DNA of 64,000 nucleotides from Streptomyces sp. PKU-EA00015 (GTDB taxonomy: Bacteria; Actinomycetota; Actinomycetes; Streptomycetales; Streptomycetaceae): the NCBI RefSeq assembly GCF_013387495.1, contig NZ_JABZEE010000013.1, positions 1 through 64,000 on the forward strand, in the 5' to 3' direction. Below the pieces are notes generated by a model that worked only from the letters and a program-made list of their open reading frames with translations, did no database searches and had not been told where the DNA came from. Of this stretch, positions 15,375 to 24,499 are shown one piece after another. A program made the position numbers and the translations under genes. Position 1 is the stretch's first letter. Every line of letters starts with the position of its first letter.

Positions 15375-16769
15375 ATGGCTGCCCGTACGAAATCCGCGAA
15401 GGACCGGCCGTCCTACCGCTGCACCGAATGCGGCTGGACCACCGCGAAGTGGCTCGGCCGCTGCCCCGAGTGCCAGGCCTGGGGCACGGTCGAGGAGTAC
15501 GGCGCCCCCGCCGTCCGCACCACGGCCGCCGGCCGGGTCTCCACCGCCGCGCTGCCCATCGGTCAGGTCGACGGCCGGCAGGCGACCGCGCGCTCCACGG
15601 GCGTGGACGAGCTCGACCGGGTCCTCGGCGGCGGTCTCGTGCCGGGGGCCGTCGTGCTGTTCGCGGGCGAGCCGGGCGTCGGCAAGTCCACGCTGCTGCT
15701 CGACGTCGCGGCCAAGGCGGCGAGCGACGACCACCGCACGCTGTACGTGACGGGCGAGGAGTCCGCGAGCCAGGTCAGGCTGCGCGCCGACCGGATCAGG
15801 GCCCTGCACGACCACCTCTACCTGGCGGCGGAGACGGACCTGTCCGCGGTCCTCGGCCATCTGGACGCGGTCAAGCCGTCCCTGCTGATCCTCGACTCCG
15901 TGCAGACGGTGGCCTCCCCCGAGATCGACGGCGCGCCCGGCGGCATGGCCCAGGTCCGCGAGGTCGCGGGCGCCCTGATCCGCGCCTCCAAGGAGCGCGG
16001 CATGTCCACGCTGCTGGTGGGCCATGTGACCAAGGACGGCGCCATCGCGGGTCCCCGGCTGCTGGAGCATCTCGTCGATGTGGTGCTCCACTTCGAGGGC
16101 GACCGGCACGCCCGCCTCCGCCTCGTCCGCGGCGTGAAGAACAGGTACGGGGCGACGGACGAGGTCGGCTGCTTCGAGCTGCACGACGAGGGCATCACCG
16201 GCCTGGCCGACCCCTCGGGCCTGTTCCTCACCCGCCGCGACGAGCCCGTCCCCGGCACCTGTCTGACGGTCACCCTGGAGGGCCGCCGCCCGCTCGTCGC
16301 CGAGGTGCAGGCGCTGACGGTCGACTCCCAGATCCCCTCCCCCCGGCGCACCACCTCGGGTCTGGAGACCTCGCGGGTGTCGATGATGCTGGCCGTCCTG
16401 GAGCAGCGGGGCCGGATCTCCGCGCTCGGCAAGCGCGACATCTACAGCGCGACGGTCGGCGGTGTGAAGCTCTCCGAGCCCGCGGCCGACCTCGCGATCG
16501 CCCTCGCGCTGGCGTCGGCGGCGAGCGACACCCCGCTGCCGAAGAACCTGGTCGCGATCGGCGAGGTGGGGCTCGCCGGCGAGGTCAGACGGGTGACGGG
16601 CGTCCAGCGGCGGCTCACCGAGGCGCAGCGTCTCGGCTTCACCCACGCCCTGGTGCCCTCCGACCCGGGCAAGATCCCGGCGGGCATGAGAGTCACGGAA
16701 GTCGCCGACATGGGAGATGCTCTGCGGGTGCTCCCACGCGTCCGCCGGAAGGCTCCCGACGGCGCCTGA
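15375..16769 (+). CDS. radA: DNA repair protein RadA/Sms
   Basis: RecA-like ATPase/helicase that promotes branch migration in recombinational repair; 464 residues, full length. An N-terminal zinc finger has C16/C19 and C30/C33. Walker A GEPGVGKS is at 98-105, and the RadA-specific KNRYG is at 255-259. The C-terminal Lon-like domain runs from about 330 onwards, including SEPAADLAIALALAS and GEVGLAGEVRRV. ATG 15375 lies six bases after a TACGGT -10-like element, predicting a leaderless transcript. disA follows 81 bp downstream. In Bacillus, RadA binds DisA and lowers c-di-AMP synthesis; the neighbourhood here is consistent with that. Confidence 0.96.
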   Translation: MAARTKSAKDRPSYRCTECGWTTAKWLGRCPECQAWGTVEEYGAPAVRTTAAGRVSTAALPIGQVDGRQATARSTGVDELDRVLGGGLVPGAVVLFAGEPGVGKSTLLLDVAAKAASDDHRTLYVTGEESASQVRLRADRIRALHDHLYLAAETDLSAVLGHLDAVKPSLLILDSVQTVASPEIDGAPGGMAQVREVAGALIRASKERGMSTLLVGHVTKDGAIAGPRLLEHLVDVVLHFEGDRHARLRLVRGVKNRYGATDEVGCFELHDEGITGLADPSGLFLTRRDEPVPGTCLTVTLEGRRPLVAEVQALTVDSQIPSPRRTTSGLETSRVSMMLAVLEQRGRISALGKRDIYSATVGGVKLSEPAADLAIALALASAASDTPLPKNLVAIGEVGLAGEVRRVTGVQRRLTEAQRLGFTHALVPSDPGKIPAGMRVTEVADMGDALRVLPRVRRKAPDGA

Positions 16770-16850
16770 GGCGTACGCCCCCCGGGGCGACGAGGCTCGC
16801 CGGTAGACTTTGCCCTGGTCTCGCCCACCCGTACGAGCCGGAGGAGTGCA

Positions 16851-18002
16851 GTGGCAGCCAAGGACGGGGCAGCAGCACCCGGAAAGTCCGGCCAAGGCAC
16901 GGGCAACGAAGCGCTGATCCGCGCCGCCCTGAGCGCGGTCGCCCCGGGCACCGCCCTGCGCGACGGCCTGGAGCGCATCCTGAGGGGGAACACCGGTGGA
17001 CTGATCGTTCTGGGCATGGACAAGACCGTCGAGTCGATGTGCACCGGCGGCTTCGTGCTGGACGTGGAGTTCACCGCGACCCGGCTGCGCGAGCTGTGCA
17101 AGCTGGACGGCGCGCTGATCCTCGACAAGGACATCTCCAAGATCCACCGGGCCGGTGTCCAGCTGGTCCCGGACGCCTCCATCCCGACCGAGGAGACCGG
17201 CACCCGCCACCGCACCGCGGACCGGGTCTCGCGCCAGTGCGGCTTCCCCGTGGTGTCCGTGTCCCAGTCGATGCGGCTGATCGCGCTCTACGTGGACGGG
17301 GAGCGCCGTGTCCTGGAGGAGTCCGCCGCGATCCTGTCGCGGGCCAACCAGGCGCTGGCCACCCTGGAGCGCTACAAGCTCCGCCTCGACGAGGTCGCGG
17401 GCACGCTGTCGGCGCTGGAGATCGAGGACCTGGTCACCGTCCGGGACGTCACGGCGGTCGCGCAGCGTCTGGAGATGGTGCGCCGGATCGCCACCGAGAT
17501 CGCCGAGTACGTGGTGGAGCTGGGCACCGACGGCCGCCTCCTCGCGCTCCAGCTCGACGAGCTGATCGCGGGCGTGGAGCCCGAGCGCGAGCTGGTCGTC
17601 CGCGACTACGTGCCCGAGCCGACGTCCCCCAGAGCCGCGCCCGGGAGGGGCGGCCAGCGCTCGCGCACGGTGGACGAGGCGCTGGCGGAGCTGGACGCCC
17701 TCACGCACACCGAGCTGCTCGAACTGCCCGTCGTGGCACGGGCGCTGGGCTACAGCGGCTCGCCCGAGACCCTGGACTCCGCGGTCTCGCCGCGGGGTTA
17801 CCGCCTGCTGGCGAAGGTGCCCCGGCTGCCGGGTGCGATCATCGAGCGGCTCGTGGAGCACTTCGGCGGACTGCAGAAGCTGCTGGCCGCCAGCGTGGAC
17901 GACCTCCAGGCCGTGGACGGCGTCGGCGAGGCGCGGGCGCGCAGCGTGCGCGAGGGCCTGTCGCGGCTCGCGGAGTCGTCGATCCTGGAGCGGTACGTCT
18001 GA
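16851..18002 (+). CDS. disA: DNA integrity scanning protein, diadenylate cyclase
   Basis: Synthesises cyclic di-AMP from two ATP and scans DNA for branched structures. Of 383 residues, the N-terminal DAC domain (about 20-150) carries the DGA motif at 86-88 and the RHR motif at 119-121, both essential and intact. A helical spine follows, then a C-terminal helix-hairpin-helix region ([17 protein letters not shown] and [16 protein letters not shown]). GTG 16851 has GGAGG six bases upstream. A TAGACT at 16804-16809 may be a promoter -10, so it can be transcribed apart from radA. A strong terminator follows. In Streptomyces c-di-AMP influences osmotic balance and resuscitation through ydaO riboswitches. 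Confidence 0.97.
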   Translation: MAAKDGAAAPGKSGQGTGNEALIRAALSAVAPGTALRDGLERILRGNTGGLIVLGMDKTVESMCTGGFVLDVEFTATRLRELCKLDGALILDKDISKIHRAGVQLVPDASIPTEETGTRHRTADRVSRQCGFPVVSVSQSMRLIALYVDGERRVLEESAAILSRANQALATLERYKLRLDEVAGTLSALEIEDLVTVRDVTAVAQRLEMVRRIATEIAEYVVELGTDGRLLALQLDELIAGVEPERELVVRDYVPEPTSPRAAPGRGGQRSRTVDEALAELDALTHTELLELPVVARALGYSGSPETLDSAVSPRGYRLLAKVPRLPGAIIERLVEHFGGLQKLLAASVDDLQAVDGVGEARARSVREGLSRLAESSILERYV

Positions 18003-18013
18003 GACGTGTACCG

Positions 18014-18050
18014 GCGAGGGGCCTCACGACCTTGTCGTGAGGCCCCTCGC
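18014..18050. terminator. bidirectional terminator after disA
   Basis: Perfect 17-bp arms (18014-18030 and 18034-18050) around a CTT loop lie between disA and the convergent secreted-protein gene. Confidence 0.85.
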
Positions 18051-18080
18051 CCGTGTCCCGGCGGCTCTGCGGCCGGCCGT

Positions 18081-18890
18081 TCAGTCCTTGTCGAGGCGGA
18101 ACGACGCGGGCAGCACCTTCACGCCCGGGAACGTGACCTCGACGAGGTAGGTGCCCGGAGCCGCGCCGCCCGGGGACGTCGTCGGGCACTGCGGCGCGCT
18201 GCGCTTCCTGTCCCACTGGACGGTGTGCGTGATCGTCCCGTTGCCGGGGACGCTCAGGAACCGGGACGGGGCCGTGCGCGGGCAGTGGCCCGAGGACCAC
18301 ACGTCCTTGTCCTCGCTGTCGGTGACGGTGAACACCGCGGCCTTCGGTCCGAAGTCCGCCTTGCAGGTCGTGGGCGACGAGTTGGCGACGACGAGCCTGA
18401 ACGCGGGCTTCTCACCCGGCGCGTAGGACACCTCCGTGGTGCTGAGGGTCAACCGCAGTGCGCCGGGCGCGCAGTTGGGGAGTGCCGAACCGGCCGGGAC
18501 GTGTACGCCGGGGGCACCTGGCGAGGCGCCGCCCGTCGTGCCGGAGCCACTCGTGGTGGCACCGTCCCCGCCGCTCGCGCCGCCGGGGCTCGCGGAGCCG
18601 TCGCCGGAGCCCCCCGCACCGCCGGAACCGCTCGTACCGTCGCCCGACTCGTCGCGCCCACCGGGCTGTTGGCTGATGGCGGGGCCGGACTGATCGGGTC
18701 CGGGAGTGATCGAGTGGGCGGGGGCCGGGCCCTTGCCGTCCGCGGTGTTCTTGCCGTCGTCGTCCCCGCCGGACGTGACGGCCCACACGATCAGCACCGC
18801 GAGCAGCGCGACCAGTGACGCCGCGACTGCCCTCCGTCGCCAGTAGATGGAGGAGGGAAGCGGCCCGATCGGATTGCGCAGAGATCCCAC
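18081..18890 (-). CDS. membrane-anchored secreted protein with Ig-like domain
   Basis: A 269-residue extracytoplasmic protein. After a short cytoplasmic lead ending in RRR, a single hydrophobic helix (about 21-38) anchors it. A long Gly/Ser/Pro/Asp-rich linker runs to about residue 130. The final 130 residues look like an Ig-fold domain with four cysteines (PNCAPG, TTCKADF, GHCPRT, PQCPTT), probably two disulfides. GTG 18890 is chosen because conserved-looking sequence starts there and a -10-like TAGAGT lies just upstream. An ATG at 18971 would add 27 residues. It faces disA across a strong terminator. No catalytic motif is visible; a cell-surface role is inferred. Confidence 0.75.
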   Translation of the reverse strand: MGSLRNPIGPLPSSIYWRRRAVAASLVALLAVLIVWAVTSGGDDDGKNTADGKGPAPAHSITPGPDQSGPAISQQPGGRDESGDGTSGSGGAGGSGDGSASPGGASGGDGATTSGSGTTGGASPGAPGVHVPAGSALPNCAPGALRLTLSTTEVSYAPGEKPAFRLVVANSSPTTCKADFGPKAAVFTVTDSEDKDVWSSGHCPRTAPSRFLSVPGNGTITHTVQWDRKRSAPQCPTTSPGGAAPGTYLVEVTFPGVKVLPASFRLDKD

Positions 18891-19066
18891 GGACCGAACT
18901 CTACGAGAGATCGTGCCCGACTCCCGCCCCACCCGCCGCCCTGGGCACGAAGTTCTGCTGATCATCATCATGGGCCGCGTCCCGCAAGGCCATGACTCGC
19001 GTCGGAAGTCGCTCGGGACGATCGCGAAGGGTGACCGAACCGCCTGGGACGATACGGTCCGTGACC

Positions 19067-19720
19067 ATGGACAGCAGCATCACACGCGCTCTCTACCGCG
19101 ACATCGTCGACTTCGCCCACACCACGCCCACCTGGGTGCGGCACCTCGCCGAACTCTGGACGGAGGCAGGACTGTTGCTCTTCGGCGTGCTGTTACTCGT
19201 CGCCTGGTGGCGGTCGCGCACCGGTGAGCTGCGCGCGATAGCCCTCGCCGTCCTCGCACCGCCGGTGACGGCGGCCGGCTACGTGGTCAGCGAATCCCTC
19301 AAGTCCCTGGTGGACGAGGAGCGTCCGTGCCGCACGGTCACGGAGGCCGCCGCTTCGCTGGTGCCCTGTCCGCCGTACGGCGACTGGTCCTTCCCGAGCA
19401 ACCACTCGGCCATCGCCGGGGCCGCGGCCGTGGCGCTCGCGATCGCGTGGCCGCGGATCGCAGTGCTGACGGTGCCGATGGCACTGCTCATGGCCTTCTC
19501 CCGCGTCTTCGTCGGAGTCCACTACCCGCACGACGTGCTGACGGGCCTGGTGGTCGGCGCGTTCGTCGCGGCGCTCTGCGCGACGGCACTGCTGCGCCCG
19601 GCCCGGGCGCTGCTCGGCGCCATGCGCGCGAGCCGCACGGGAATCGTGCTCTGGTTCGCGGGCCCCGGCCCTGCCCCGCGGCCCGCCCACAAGACGACGC
19701 ACGCCGTCCGCGTGCCGTGA
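19067..19720 (+). CDS. PAP2 family phosphatase (undecaprenyl-PP phosphatase-like)
   Basis: Integral membrane phosphatase of 217 residues with five or six helices. The three PAP2 motifs are present: KSLVDEERPC, PSNHSAI and SRVFVGVHYPHDVLTG, providing the Lys/Arg, His nucleophile and second His. Members of this group recycle the peptidoglycan carrier by dephosphorylating undecaprenyl pyrophosphate or act on lipid phosphates. Here the second motif is PSNH rather than the commoner PSGH. ATG 19067 is assigned; an in-frame GTG at 19061 follows a TACGGT element and could be a leaderless start. Placement beside the envelope-stress genes supports a cell-wall role. Confidence 0.87.
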   Translation: MDSSITRALYRDIVDFAHTTPTWVRHLAELWTEAGLLLFGVLLLVAWWRSRTGELRAIALAVLAPPVTAAGYVVSESLKSLVDEERPCRTVTEAAASLVPCPPYGDWSFPSNHSAIAGAAAVALAIAWPRIAVLTVPMALLMAFSRVFVGVHYPHDVLTGLVVGAFVAALCATALLRPARALLGAMRASRTGIVLWFAGPGPAPRPAHKTTHAVRVP

Positions 19721-19895
19721 CGCGGGGCGTGCGCGAGGGCGCCCGCTCCCCGCAGGCCCGGCGTGCGCGCTCCCTGGGGTGCCCGATCGCCGCACCCGGC
19801 CCGCCGGGCAGGCCCTCCGCGGCCGCCGCGCGGGGCCGCCCGGGGCGGGTGCATGCGTCCCCCGGCCGCCGGGGCATGCCAGGATCGTGCGTGCC

Positions 19896-20810
19896 ATGAC
19901 TGTCACTCATGATTCCCAGACGCCCGACGCCCTCGACCCCGAAGCCCTCCACGTCCCCGTCATCGCCTGGTTCGACCGGCACGCGCGTGACCTGCCCTGG
20001 CGCCGCCCGGAGGCCGGCGCGTGGGGCGTGATGGTCAGCGAGTTCATGCTGCAGCAGACCCCGGTCTCCCGGGTGCTCCCGGTGTACGAGGAGTGGCTGG
20101 CCCGCTGGCCGCGCCCCGCCGACCTCGCGGCGGAGGCTCCCGGCGAGGCCGTCCGCGCCTGGGGGCGGCTCGGCTACCCGCGCCGCGCGCTGCGACTGCA
20201 CGGTGCCGCACGGGCCATAGCGGAGCGGCACGGCGGCGAGGTGCCGCGCGTCCACGCGCAGCTGCTCGCCCTGCCGGGCATCGGCGAGTACACGGCGGCG
20301 GCGGTGGCCTCCTTCGCGTACGGCCAGCGGCACGCGGTGCTGGACACCAACGTGCGGCGGGTCTTCGCCCGCGCCGCGACCGGCATCCAGTACCCGCCGA
20401 ACGCGACGACCGCGGCCGAACGCCGCCTGGCCCGCGCTCTGCTCCCCGACGAGGAGGGCACCGCGGCCCGCTGGGCGGCGGCGTCCATGGAGCTCGGCGC
20501 GCTGGTGTGCACCGCACGGAACGAGGACTGCGGCCGCTGCCCGATCGCCTCGCGGTGCGCCTGGAGGCTCGCGGGGAAGCCCGCGCACGACGGCCCGGCG
20601 CGCCGCGGCCAGACGTACGCCGGCACGGATCGCCAGGTACGCGGCCGGCTGCTGGCGGTCCTGCGCGAGGCCGCGACACCCGTACCGCAGTCGGCGCTGG
20701 ACGCGGTCTGGGACGAACCGGTGCAGCGCGCCCGGGCACTCGACGGGCTCGTCGCCGACGGTCTCGTCGAGCCTCTGGACGGCGGCCTCTACCGGCTCCC
20801 CCTCGGCTGA
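19896..20810 (+). CDS. mutY: A/G-specific adenine glycosylase
   Basis: Removes adenine mispaired with 8-oxoguanine. The 304-residue protein has the helix-hairpin-helix LPGIGEYTAAAV. The catalytic acids are in SEFMLQQTPV (Glu) and VLDTNVRRVF (Asp). The iron-sulfur ligands in CTARNEDCGRCPIASRC are spaced C-X6-C-X2-C-X5-C. It lacks the long NUDIX-like C-terminal domain of E. coli MutY, as is usual in actinomycetes, and ends in a small winged-helix-like stretch. ATG 19896 is taken because the conserved region starts shortly after it. It reads towards sigE but is separated by a 168-bp promoter region. Confidence 0.94.
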   Translation: MTVTHDSQTPDALDPEALHVPVIAWFDRHARDLPWRRPEAGAWGVMVSEFMLQQTPVSRVLPVYEEWLARWPRPADLAAEAPGEAVRAWGRLGYPRRALRLHGAARAIAERHGGEVPRVHAQLLALPGIGEYTAAAVASFAYGQRHAVLDTNVRRVFARAATGIQYPPNATTAAERRLARALLPDEEGTAARWAAASMELGALVCTARNEDCGRCPIASRCAWRLAGKPAHDGPARRGQTYAGTDRQVRGRLLAVLREAATPVPQSALDAVWDEPVQRARALDGLVADGLVEPLDGGLYRLPLG

Positions 20811-20908
20811 ACCAAAAGCTGTACCCCGTCACCACCGCATCTCAAACATCGCCTGTTACACAACCGATGGACGGCCGTGCGTCGCCCGAGGGCTGCTCCG
20901 CACAGCGC

Positions 20909-20938
20909 CGTGACAACCCGTCCGTAGCTTCTGTCACG
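20909..20938 (+). promoter_or_regulatory. inverted repeat in sigE promoter region (CseB site candidate)
   Basis: CGTGACA (20909-20915) and TGTCACG (20932-20938) form a perfect 7-bp inverted repeat with a 16-nt spacer, 40 bp before the sigE start. In S. coelicolor the sigE promoter is activated by the response regulator CseB. A symmetric site here is a natural candidate, but I do not know the published CseB sequence. The exact -35 and -10 are not clear. Confidence 0.45.
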
Positions 20939-20978
20939 CAACGACACACGGGGTTTCACGGGGACGGAGGCGGTTGGA

Positions 20979-21551
20979 ATGGCGCACGGCGAGGTGCTCG
21001 AATTCGAGGAGTACGTACGCACCCGGCAGGAGGCGCTGCTGCGCAGCGCCCGGCGCCTCGTCCCCGACCCCGTCGAGGCCCAGGACCTCCTGCAGACGGC
21101 GCTGGTGCGCACGTACGGCCGCTGGGACGGAATCGCGGACAAGTCGCTCGCGGACGCGTACCTTCGCCGCGTGATGATCAATACGCGCACCGAGTGGTGG
21201 CGTGCCCGCAAGCTCGAAGAGGTACCCACCGAGCAGCTCCCGGACGCGAGCGTCGACGACGGCAGCGAGCAGCGCGCCAACCGCGCCCTGCTGATGGACG
21301 TCCTCAAGGTGCTGGCCCCCAAGCAGCGCAGCGTGGTCGTGCTGCGGCACTGGGAGCAGATGAGCACCGAGGAGACCGCCGCAGCGCTGGGCATGTCGGC
21401 GGGTACGGTGAAGAGCACGCTGCACCGGGCGCTCGCGAAGCTCCGCCAGGAGCTCGAGTCGCGGGACCTGGACGCCCGCGCCCTGGAGCGCGACGAGTCG
21501 CGGCGTATTCACCAGCAGGGCGAACGGGAGCGGGAGCGGTGCGCGGCCTGA
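20979..21551 (+). CDS. sigE: RNA polymerase ECF sigma factor SigE
   Basis: Extracytoplasmic-function sigma factor that directs transcription of cell-envelope genes under wall stress. The 190 residues contain region 2 (VRTRQEALLRSARRLVPDP, DLLQTALVRTYGRW) and region 4 (LAPKQRSVVVLRHWEQMS, TAAALGMSAGTVKSTLHRAL). There is no zinc-finger anti-sigma gene next door. Instead cseA, cseB and cseC follow, the S. coelicolor arrangement in which a two-component system controls sigE transcription. The tail (residues about 165-190) is strongly charged and slightly longer than in the S. coelicolor protein as I recall it. The gene overlaps cseA by 13 bp. ATG 20979 is preceded by GGGACGGAGG. Confidence 0.95.
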   Translation: MAHGEVLEFEEYVRTRQEALLRSARRLVPDPVEAQDLLQTALVRTYGRWDGIADKSLADAYLRRVMINTRTEWWRARKLEEVPTEQLPDASVDDGSEQRANRALLMDVLKVLAPKQRSVVVLRHWEQMSTEETAAALGMSAGTVKSTLHRALAKLRQELESRDLDARALERDESRRIHQQGERERERCAA

Positions 21552-22204
21552 CAGGCAGAGGCAGCGGGACACGGGTGGCGGGCAGTACGGCGACGGCCGG
21601 GCTGGTCGCCTTCGCCCTGTTGGCCGCCGGCTGTTCCACCGGGGGCTCGGGGGTGCAGGACGAGGGGGCCGCCCCGTCCGACCACGCGGGCAAGGCCACG
21701 CCCTCACCGGCGTCGTCCGGGAGCGCCGGACAGTTCACGAAGGCGGTCGACGCGGTGGAGCTGCTCAAGAACGACCCGAAGGTCAGCGCCCGGGTCAAGG
21801 CGGACCTGCGGCCGTGCGCCAAGGACTCGTACCCGGTCGACACCTCGTACGGAGTCCTCACCGGCAGCTCCGCCCCCGATGTCGTGGTGAACGTGATGAC
21901 CTGCGCCGACGCCGTCGGCATGGGCACCTACGTGTACCGGGAGAACGGCGACACGTACGAGAACGTCTTCGCGGTCGAAGAGCCCGCGGTGTACTCGGCG
22001 ATCGACCGGGGCGACCTGGTGGTGACCAAGCAGGTGTACGCCAAGGGCGATCCGGTGGCCGAGCCGTCCGGCGAGGAGGTCACCACCTACCGCTGGTCCG
22101 CCGGAAAGTTCACCCAGCAGTTCTGGGTGCGCAACGAGTACAGCCGGTCGGTCGGCGAGGGAGAGGTCGTGGCCACGGACGTGCCCGCCCCGAGCGACAA
22201 CTGA
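21539..22204 (+). CDS. cseA: lipoprotein CseA
   Basis: Secreted lipoprotein of 221 residues, negative modulator of the SigE-Cse response. A basic N-terminus and hydrophobic segment end in the lipobox LLAAGC (Cys about residue 31), followed by a Ser/Gly-rich linker. The globular part contains LKNDPKVSARVKADLRPC and a central VVVNVMTCADAVGMGTYVY. Start is GTG 21539, inside the end of sigE, with GGGAG eight bases before it, so translation is coupled. In S. coelicolor loss of CseA raises sigE expression; it may interact with the sensor domain of CseC outside the membrane. Confidence 0.9.
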   Translation: MRGLTGRGSGTRVAGSTATAGLVAFALLAAGCSTGGSGVQDEGAAPSDHAGKATPSPASSGSAGQFTKAVDAVELLKNDPKVSARVKADLRPCAKDSYPVDTSYGVLTGSSAPDVVVNVMTCADAVGMGTYVYRENGDTYENVFAVEEPAVYSAIDRGDLVVTKQVYAKGDPVAEPSGEEVTTYRWSAGKFTQQFWVRNEYSRSVGEGEVVATDVPAPSDN

Positions 22205-22270
22205 CCCCCGCCTGCCCGCTGAGACGTGTCCGCAGAGAAACGATCCCGAACGAGAGCTGAGAAAAGACGG

Positions 22271-22972
22271 ATGGCCGAGACCCATGTCCTGTTCGTCGAA
22301 GACGACGATGTCATCCGCGAGGCCACCCAGCTCGCGCTGGAGCGCGACGGCTTCACGGTCACGGCCGTGCGCGACGGGCTCCAGGGCCTGGAGGCGTTCC
22401 GGGCCGACCGGCCGGACATCGCGCTGCTCGACGTGATGGTGCCGGGCCTGGACGGCGTCAGCCTGTGCCGCCGCATCCGCGACGAGTCGACGGTTCCCGT
22501 GATCATGCTGTCGGCGCGCGCGGACTCCATCGACGTGGTGCTCGGCCTGGAGGCCGGCGCCGACGACTACGTGACGAAGCCCTTCGACGGCGCGGTCCTC
22601 GTGGCCCGCATCCGCGCGGTGCTGCGCCGCTTCGGACATGCGACCGGCGGTGCGGCCGAGGCGTCCGCCGGGCAGCGGGAGCAGGACGGCGTGCTGGTCT
22701 TCGGGGACCTGGAGATCGACACCGAGGGCATGGAGGTCCGCAGGGGCGGCAAGCAGGTCGGTCTGACGCCCACGGAGATGCGGCTGCTGCTGGAGTTCTC
22801 GTCGACGCCCGGTACGGTGCTCTCCCGCGACAAGCTGCTGGAGCGGGTCTGGGACTACGGCTGGGGCGGTGACACCCGCGTCGTGGACGTCCATGTGCAG
22901 CGGCTGCGGACCAAGATCGGCCAGGACCGCATCGAGACGGTCCGCGGCTTCGGTTACAAGCTGAAGGCGTGA
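22271..22972 (+). CDS. cseB: two-component response regulator CseB
   Basis: OmpR/PhoB-type response regulator, 233 residues. The receiver domain has the acidic pocket EDDD at 10-13, the phospho-acceptor D54 (LLDVMVPG), Ser/Thr in IMLSARAD and the conserved Lys in VTKPF. The C-terminal winged helix ends in VVDVHVQRLRTKIG and TVRGFGYKL. It activates the sigE promoter on phosphorylation by CseC in S. coelicolor. ATG 22271 is chosen because the receiver begins immediately; an in-frame upstream start at 22226 would add 15 basic residues. It is 66 bp after cseA and 36 bp before cseC. Confidence 0.95.
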   Translation: MAETHVLFVEDDDVIREATQLALERDGFTVTAVRDGLQGLEAFRADRPDIALLDVMVPGLDGVSLCRRIRDESTVPVIMLSARADSIDVVLGLEAGADDYVTKPFDGAVLVARIRAVLRRFGHATGGAAEASAGQREQDGVLVFGDLEIDTEGMEVRRGGKQVGLTPTEMRLLLEFSSTPGTVLSRDKLLERVWDYGWGGDTRVVDVHVQRLRTKIGQDRIETVRGFGYKLKA

Positions 22973-23008
22973 CGCAGGCCGTATGAGCTCCGGACAGGAC
23001 CCCGTCGG

Positions 23009-24340
23009 ATGAGACGCCCCTCCCTGCGCATCGGGCCCCTGCGCACCGGCGTCCGGTGGAAGATCAGCATCGCCATCGCCGGCGTCGGCGCCCTCATCGC
23101 CATGGCGCTGAGCCTGGTCGTGCACAACGCGGCGCGCGTCTCCATGCTCCGCAACGCCCGTGACGTGCAGATGGACCGCATCCTGCTCGCCCAGCGCTGG
23201 TACGAGACCTCCAAGAACCGCGATCCGCGCTTCAACAGCAAGATCAACGACTCGGCCCTCCCCGACGAGTTGCAGGAGCTGATGCGCGAGAACCGGCGCG
23301 GCAGTTACGTCGACGACAGCGGCGAGACGCCCGAGATCTGGGCCGCCGTGCCGCTGGCGAACGGCGACGTGCTCTCCCTGCGCACCGAGTTCACCGGGCG
23401 CAGCGCCACCGTGATGAAGGACCTCGACCGGGCGCTGATCATCGGCTCGGTCTCCGTCGTGCTGGTCGGCTCCGCGCTCGGCGTGCTCATCGGCGGTCAG
23501 CTCTCGCGCCGGCTTCGCAAGGCGGCCGCGGCCGCCGGCAATGTGGCGCAGGGCAACACCGACGTACGGGTCAGGGACGCCATCGGCGGGCTCGTGCGCG
23601 ACGAGACGGACGAGCTGGCCCGGGCCGTGGACGCCCTGACCGACGCGCTGCAGTCCCGCATCGAGGCGGAACGCCGGGTCACGGCCGACATCGCGCACGA
23701 GCTGCGCACGCCCGTGACGGGTCTGCTGACCGCGGCGGAGCTGCTGCCGCCCGGCCGTCCCACCGAGCTCGTACGGGACCGGGCGCAGGCGATGCGCACG
23801 CTGGTGGAGGACGTGCTGGAGGTGGCGCGGCTCGACAGCGCTTCGGAGCGGGCCGAGCTCCAGGAGATCCAGCTCGCGGAGTTCGTCGGGAGGCGGGTGA
23901 CCACGCTGCACCCCGAGGCCGAGATCCGGGTCGTCCACGAGTCCTGGGTGAACACCGACCCCCGGCGCCTGGAGCGCATCCTGGGCAATCTGCTGACCAA
24001 CGCCGTGAAGTACGGCAAGGGCCCCATCGAGGTGACCGTCGAGGGCCGTGTGGTGCGCGTACGGGACCACGGGCCCGGGTTTCCCGAGGCGCTGCTGCGC
24101 GAAGGGCCGAGCCGGTTCCGTACGGGCGCGAGCGACCGGGCGGGGACGGGCCACGGCCTGGGCCTGACGATCGCGGTCGGCCAGGCGCGGGTGCTGGGCG
24201 CCCGCCTGACCTTCCGCAACGCGGCCCCGGAGGGCTCGACGCCGCTGGGCGCCTCGGGCGGGGCGATCGCGGTGCTCTGGCTGCCGGAACACGCCCCGAC
24301 GAACACGGGCAGCTTCCCGATGCTCCCCCTGGACGCCTGA
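23009..24340 (+). CDS. cseC: sensor histidine kinase CseC
   Basis: Membrane sensor of cell-wall damage, 443 residues. Transmembrane helices at about 17-38 and 141-163 enclose a roughly 100-residue extracytoplasmic sensor. A HAMP linker follows (GGQLSRRLRKAAAAAG). The phospho-accepting His is H230 in DIAHELRTP, and the ATP-binding domain shows the N-box LTNAVKYG, DHGPGFP and GTGHGLGLTIAVGQA. It phosphorylates CseB and thereby induces sigE when the envelope is perturbed, for example by wall antibiotics. ATG 23009 is the first plausible start after GGACAGGA. A long terminator follows the gene. Confidence 0.94.
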   Translation: MRRPSLRIGPLRTGVRWKISIAIAGVGALIAMALSLVVHNAARVSMLRNARDVQMDRILLAQRWYETSKNRDPRFNSKINDSALPDELQELMRENRRGSYVDDSGETPEIWAAVPLANGDVLSLRTEFTGRSATVMKDLDRALIIGSVSVVLVGSALGVLIGGQLSRRLRKAAAAAGNVAQGNTDVRVRDAIGGLVRDETDELARAVDALTDALQSRIEAERRVTADIAHELRTPVTGLLTAAELLPPGRPTELVRDRAQAMRTLVEDVLEVARLDSASERAELQEIQLAEFVGRRVTTLHPEAEIRVVHESWVNTDPRRLERILGNLLTNAVKYGKGPIEVTVEGRVVRVRDHGPGFPEALLREGPSRFRTGASDRAGTGHGLGLTIAVGQARVLGARLTFRNAAPEGSTPLGASGGAIAVLWLPEHAPTNTGSFPMLPLDA

Positions 24341-24399
24341 CCGGCACGGATCGGGCGGGGCGGGGCTCCCGCGGCAGGCTGTGGGACCCCGAACGACGG

Positions 24400-24448
24400 C
24401 GAGGGCGACCCCGAGGACAGCGTGATGCCGTCCTCCGGGTCGCCCTCG
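24400..24448. terminator. terminator of the sigE-cse operon
   Basis: A 19-bp stem (24400-24418 with 24430-24448) has a single mismatch and an 11-nt loop. It lies between cseC and the convergent M23 peptidase gene. Confidence 0.85.
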
Positions 24449-24499
24449 ATCCGATCGCCCGGCCGCGCCATGCCCGGGGCCGAGCCCTTCGGGGTGGCG

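Noticed and set aside
20909..20938. SigE autoregulatory promoter (AAC / GTC elements)
   Set aside because: The spacing between AAC and GTC is only 15 nt, too short for an ECF promoter, and sigE is known to depend on CseB rather than on SigE.
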